This document shows, piece after piece, positions 59,401 to 64,000 of a DNA stretch of 64,000 nt (its first letter is position 1; each line of letters starts with the position of its first letter). A model generated the notes under the pieces. That model was not told the origin of the DNA. It saw nothing but the letters and a program-made list of their open reading frames with translations, and did not search any database. Position numbers and translations under genes: made by a program. Origin of the DNA: Anaeramoeba flamelloides. Taxonomy: Eukaryota > Metamonada > Anaeramoebidae. Location: NCBI GenBank assembly GCA_027625915.1, contig JANTQA010000063.1:8079501-8143500 (forward strand). Direction: 5' to 3'.

Positions 59401-61489
59401 GTTATTTTCGAAAAAACCTTGAGAATAAAGCTCTTTATTAATATAAGAAAGGTAATTAATTTTCACCAAGAAAATTGAAAAAATTATTTTTTTTCTTCCT
59501 TAATTAGATTTAATTCTTTCATAGATAGCTAAAGTGTCAACTTTTAAAAATTTTATCAAATAACATGAGTTTATTTAAACAATAATTATCATTTAAGCAA
59601 AAAAGATTCAATCATAAAAGGAATTGAGAGAATGTTTTGTTTTTTTTTACTTATTTTTGATTTTAGATGTGTATACAAATTTTTGGAATTGGATTTAGTT
59701 TTTTTTTTTGGGAGAAGATAATTTTTGATTCTTAGAATAAAACTTCTAGCTATTTAGTGGTTTAAATTTTGATAAAATATAATCATATACACTTCTCCAA
59801 TTCCACCAAATCCAACTATTTAAAATCCTAACAAGTATTTTTTTATGATAATTATTATTTTTTTGGAATCCTTCTAGCTATTTTTGCCCCAAATGTATTT
59901 TCTTTTGTGGTTCTCTAGATTGTAATTTTGTTGTTCATTTTAAACAAAATCCATTAATCCCAAATGACACTGATAAAAAAAAATAATTCTAATTGCTTTT
60001 TGTAGTCATGATTAAAAAAATTCAAAAATGATGAAAAAATACAAAATGAAAAAATTAAATGACACAATAGAATGTTGAGATAAGGATAAAAGATAAGTCA
60101 TTCAACATCCCAAATACTATTTTAAGCAATTCAACTCAACATTCTATTGTGGCAATTTCTTTGAGACTTTGAAAAATAAAGTTAAAAAATCTAATGAATG
60201 AAGTACTTTAAATAATAAAAATCAATGAGTTATAACCAAAGTAAAAAATGTTATTTTGTGATCTTTTTCAAAATTGTAAAAAAGTGAAAAAATTTTCCTT
60301 GACTGTGGCTACCCCCTTAAGATTTCATTTAAAAAAAAAAAACAGAAGAATACTTTTGATACTATTTTGATGAAAAAAGATCATTAATTTTTACAACTTG
60401 TATTGATCATTCAATCTATGTTTAATTTGTTATTTGGTTTCTGTATTTATTTAATTTTATATTTATTTTTACTTTGCTCATATTTGTTTTTCAATAAAAA
60501 AATTGCTAAAAGTTAGTGATTCAACAAAATATTGTAAAGATTTTCTGGACAAAAAATATTTAAATGTAGTTATGGGTTTATTTTTTACAAATATCTCAAT
60601 GGAAGTAATTCAGGCTGGTGTATGGGTTTTGTTAAATGTATGCTCTAGCATTACTGAAAGCAATAAATTTGACATCATAATTTTACTTCGTATTCTAGCT
60701 GCCCTACTAAGTTCGAGCAATGAAAAGGTTTTTCAAGACACATGCTTTGGTATCCAAAAATTGGCGCATTCATCAAAGATGGTAAGTTATTTATTTGAGG
60801 AAGAGACAATTTCAATCCTTTTGTCCACAGTAAAAGAACAGGATCTTTCGTCACAAATGAGACACTATTTATTATTGGCACTTGAACAAATTATTAAAAT
60901 TAGTACACATGACCAATTACTATTATTAATCAAATTACAAATTTTGCAAAATTTACACAATCTTTATCTTTTCCATTATGATCCGATATTTTGCGAGACA
61001 TTAATTAAAATAATTGTTTTGCTTTGTAAAAAAGGAGCAGTTTTTATCGAAAAGATCCTCCATTCCGAATTAATAACAATTTTACTTTTAACATTGAAAG
61101 AGAAAAAAGCTATTTTGACTTATGGTATCAAATTCCAACTTTTAAAATTATTCAATCTTTGGTATACAAAAACAGAAGTAATCAATGCATTATGGCTATC
61201 AAAACAAGGGGCGATTTTTTTTTTAAGACTATCATTATTAAAAAATGACCAAATAGATATTTTGCATCTAGCCTTAAATTGTGTATTGAATATCATCGCA
61301 TATAATAATCAAAAATTGATTAATTTACTTGAAAATAATGGAATTTTTCCATTAATCGAAAAAAACATACAGTATCCAAATAAAATAATTCAATCACTTA
61401 CAATTAATATTATGAATAAAATGGAGAATGATCAACAAAATTTTGAAAGAAATGATGAACTCAAATTGGATACAATGGATATTTTTTGA
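56496..61489 (+). CDS. importin-alpha-like karyopherin, diverged (5 exons)
   Basis: Importin-alpha binds classical nuclear localisation signals through armadillo repeats and importin-beta through an N-terminal IBB domain. Exons: 56496-56687, 56782-56967, 57082-57216, 57314-57338 (25 nt) and 60513-61489. The introns are 94, 114, 97 and 3174 nt, the first three phase 0, the last phase 1. The product is 504 residues against about 520-530 usually. IBB-like basic region 1-55 (LKQRKKNFKKKTNREDS, QKRTKT, KREQLLFQKRK). ARM repeats start about 65 (VDIQKLVQEIFEG, LCLKNNPPY). Joining exons 4 and 5 directly gives CLGNILSDSTKYCKDFL, matching the LGN-AGDS-RD region. The NLS-binding Trp/Asn ladder is eroded: Tyr131/Gln135 and Leu174/Asn178 replace W/N in ARM1 and 2, while Trp217/Asn221 persist. 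Probably a specialised or fast-evolving paralogue. Stops at TGA. Confidence 0.87.
57766..59214. mobile_element. TIR-like element or paired inverted LINE tails in importin-alpha intron
   Basis: TTAAGGGATTAGCGTCATCA at 57766 and its inverted counterpart (TGGTGGCGCTAATCCCTTAA) ending at 59214 agree over about 35 bp, with about 1.45 kb between. Inside are a tandem duplication of about 105 bp (58100-58205 and 58247-58357), a minus-strand frame 58205-57903, and a LINE B tail (58535-58635). The terminal motif also occurs singly at other places, so true TIRs are not proven. Confidence 0.45.
58535..58635 (-). mobile_element. LINE family B solo 3' tail
   Basis: Minus-strand copy of the 3' tail: GAAGAAGTGTAAATTA, then stem CTTAAATTTCCTC/GGTAATTTAAG, then CGTAAAATCATTGATTTCAC. 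No coding remnant is attached. It lies in the giant intron of the importin-alpha gene, antisense to it. Confidence 0.75.
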
Positions 61490-61599
61490 GAGAAGGTCAT
61501 ATTATTAATTACAATTAAATAATTCTTTAGTTTGTATTAACTTTGGAACAATAATACCTGTGAATTTTTTTTGTATATTTCTTTTCATTTTCAAATAAA

Positions 61600-61914
61600 A
61601 ATTCAATTATTTTTTTTTTTTTTTTTGATATTTTTATTAGTTATAAAAGGTGGTCAAAACTATTTTTTAAAAATTTTGAATCAGTTTATAATGTTAATGC
61701 AAGTTGTTTTAAGGGTTTATCGGATATTCATAGAACAAAAAGATTTTCAATTTTTTGGATTAGAATCATTTTTTCTAATTTCTTCATATTTAGTTATTCT
61801 TTTTCTAATTGTTGGTATTCTTTTTTTCTTTTCCTTTTTCTTTTTTTTAAATACTTTTTCTTTTTCTTTTTTTCTTTATATTTCTTTTCTTTTTTTTCAG
61901 CTATTTTTATTTTT

Positions 61915-61962
<48 letters not shown>

Positions 61963-62530
61963 TTTTTGTTTTTCTGTTTCTGTTTCTTTTTCTTTTTATT
62001 TCTTTTTTTATTTGTTTTTCTTTTTTTCTAATTTTGCAAATTTTTGTTTTCCTTTTCCTTTCTCTTTTACTTTTTTTTTCAAATATTCTTTTTTTTTTTG
62101 ATACTTTTTTTTTTTTCATTTCTTTTTTTTTTTTTTTTTTGCAAAAGATCATCTGGAAAAATAAAAGATATTGGAAAAAACAAAATAATCATTTTGAAAA
62201 TTGATACTAGGTAATGTTTTTGAGAATGAATTTAAATATTAGAAAAAAATCTTTTAATAAACTTTTTTTCAGTGAAAGTTCAGTATCTAATAAAAAATCT
62301 GTAATGCCCATTTCAAAAATTTTTATTCACTTTTTTTTAAGTTTTTGGTTTTATTTTTTTGAGATTTTGAAATATCAAGTTTAATATATTTTTAAGAATG
62401 ATTAAAAAATGAATTACAAATTAGATTTAATTATTTGTTGTTCTTGAATACTAAAGGATAGTGTATATTTTTTTAAATTTAATATTTGTGAGTTGCAATT
62501 TTTGAAATTTAGTTTAAATTAGATTTGAAG
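61600..62530 (+). repeat. second copy of the 52.24-53.1 kb repeat
   Basis: Keeps the frame ILNQFIMLMQVVLRVYRIF followed by FQFFGLESFFLISSYLVILF, then a T/C-rich tract of about 450 bp including a T run of about 43, and the common 3' part AAAAGATCAT through AGTTTTTGGTTTTATTTTT. The T tract is longer than in the other copy. Confidence 0.6.
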
Positions 62531-62603
62531 AAAAACTCAAATCTAAAATTTTGATATAATTTATTCTTCCATTCTTACTTTTGGAAATATATCTATATCT
62601 ATA

Positions 62604-63640
62604 TAAACTCAATTCCAAAAAATGGGACACAAAAAAAAATTACATTAATAAAAATATACTCCAAAATACATGATACTTAAACATTAAAATAATAAAAGAC
62701 CCAAAAATATTTAATTAATACTATTTATATATTTTATAGTAAATTTAAAATTCAATTCGATAAATAAAAAAGAAAAAATAAAAAAAAGTGTGCACCTATT
62801 TTTTGGAACACGGTTACCAAAAAATCCATTTTTATTGAAAGAAAAATTAATAAAAACTATTAATAGATTCAGTCAGTCTTTTGATAACTAAATCTATCCT
62901 TTTAAATATAGAGTTTACTAATTTTCTTAGGTTTCCCAACTCAATGTATTCCATACATTAGTGAAAATTTTAAAAATTCTTCTTCGTTTTTTGGTTACAA
63001 TTTTTCAGTTAAGTATCCATAAATTCCCAATTAGGTTTAAATTTGTGGAATTGGGGGTCAAGGGTCCAGAACATTACATCCCCGATTTAAGTAAGTTTGT
63101 GTTTTTTTTTGAAGTATGTGGACAAGCTCCATCCTTTTGGAAAATCCATTTCAACTCACCATATTCTGAATTAGCGAGTTGAATTACATTTGATTGTTTT
63201 GATAATATCATTAATAATACATTCAGTATTCACACTTCCATTAATAATAATAAGGTCTGTTTGTAGGCAATGTGCTCTAGCACCCCATATAATGATTTTT
63301 TTTTCAAAAAAAATTTTTCTCAATAAAAAAAGAATCTTTTTTCTTTTTGAGAGAAAAAAAAATTTTTTTTTTGTGATCAGAATGAAAACTTTTAAATTTC
63401 ATTTTAAAGTGATTTTGAGATTTTGGAAAAGTTTTGAAAAAAAAAGAATCCAAAAAAAATCAAAAAAAATATTGAAAACCAAAAATCAAAAAATAATGAA
63501 AAAAAATGATAAATAATTAACTTTAAAATTATATACATTGATTGTTAATATCTAATGTTTCTATTTAAGAGTCAAATATCACTTTTCTTGGAATTAAATT
63601 GATTTTGAAGGTGTGCCCCAATTTTTGGAATTGAGTTTAT
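62604..63640 (-). mobile_element. Tc1/mariner-like transposon relic
   Basis: About 1.04 kb between inverted ends AAACTCAATTCCAAAAA (then TGGGRCAC, left) and its mate ending AATTGAGTTT (right), in TA-rich flanks. On the minus strand, transposase remnants match Tc1 in order: MIWGARAHC..DLIIINGSV, then FQKDGACPHTSKKNTNLLKS (family FQQDGA-PHT), then a broken counterpart of the WP-QSPDLNPIENLW block near 63000-63070. Frame is broken at least once and the N-terminal half is not recognisable, so the element is inactive. Confidence 0.75.
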
Positions 63641-64000
63641 ATATCATTTAGTATAGACAATTATTTTCAAAATTCTAAATTGTCAGAATTCTATTCTAAG
63701 GGTGTGAAGTAAAAATATAATTTTACATTAAAAAAGAGTCTAAGTAAGCTCTTATTTCAACTATAGATATAATTAAAATAACAAAAAATATCAAAATAAT
63801 ACAATTCAATTCAATTTTGAAATAATTAAGATTTTTGTTAATATATGAAAATTATTTTTTAATTGTTTTGTATTTTTGTTTTGTTTTTATATCATGAATT
63901 GCTTAACTTGTGTTGTTCAATCCAAAAATTATTTTCAAATGATTGATATAGGTTAAAGTCAAGTTATTTTTAATAGAAAACAAATAAAATTATTTAATAA

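Larger units (their letters stand above)
61490..64000. other. region downstream of importin-alpha, repeats only
   Basis: Contains the 61600-62530 repeat with long T runs, a mariner relic (62604-63640) and the start of a dispersed repeat (63795-64000). The long frames around 61571-62152 on both strands come from the T/C tract and are not genes. Confidence 0.65.

Noticed and set aside
61571-62152. Long frames on both strands in a T/C-rich tract
   Set aside because: They encode almost only Phe/Leu/Ser or Lys/Arg and result from low complexity.
1-64000. tRNA, rRNA, CRISPR arrays, LTR or capsid-bearing elements
   Set aside because: No cloverleaf, rRNA core segment, regular direct-repeat/spacer array, LTR pair, integrase or capsid-like protein could be recognised on either strand. 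The RT genes are of non-LTR type.

Overview
The window is nuclear DNA from an AT-rich eukaryote, almost certainly a protist. It shows spliceosomal GT-AG introns, the standard genetic code (TAA and TGA both end recognisable proteins), long homopolymer runs, and K/N- and K/E-rich low-complexity protein tracts. Compositional style (NKNKNK and EKEKEK tracts, a RhoGEF, a full set of endomembrane genes) recalls Anaeramoeba or a similar free-living amoeba. That assignment is an inference from style, not from a marker gene.

I recognise eight protein-coding genes and rebuilt the spliced ones so that every exon junction keeps frame: SmF of the spliceosome (764-1178, +), an anoctamin/TMEM16 membrane protein (6157-11040, -), a USP-fold deubiquitinase-like protein that lacks the catalytic histidine (16030-22526, -), a clathrin-adaptor sigma subunit of AP-1 type (27531-28293, -), an ERGIC-53/VIP36-like L-type lectin (29059-39679, +), an IQ+DH RhoGEF (44030-44848, -), a dual-specificity phosphatase (51104-51628, +) and a diverged importin-alpha (56496-61489, +). 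The sigma adaptin and the lectin, both secretory-pathway proteins, are divergently transcribed from one 765-bp spacer. No operon logic applies.

Introns fall into two classes: nine of 82-176 nt and five of 2.5-5.8 kb. The giant ones carry transposon debris. The lectin's 5.8-kb intron holds a LINE with a DNA-transposon insert and a palindrome insert. The USP intron holds a second LINE. The anoctamin intron holds two inverted-repeat elements.

About two thirds of the window is non-coding and rich in repeats. There are two families of decayed LINE-like elements (reverse transcriptase plus a C-terminal zinc knuckle). One 577-bp MITE is present twice, each time inside a LINE. There is a TA-flanked MITE family (four copies), a mariner relic (62.6-63.6 kb), several long-TIR elements, arrays of short palindromes at six loci, and solo LINE 3' tails with a conserved stem-loop. 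I found no rRNA, tRNA, CRISPR array or plausible virus-like element.

The most interesting points are the probable pseudo-deubiquitinase with two SUMO-interaction-like motifs, the palindrome inserted at the same place in two LINE copies, the degenerate NLS-binding surface of the importin-alpha, and the use of AAAAG 3' splice sites.
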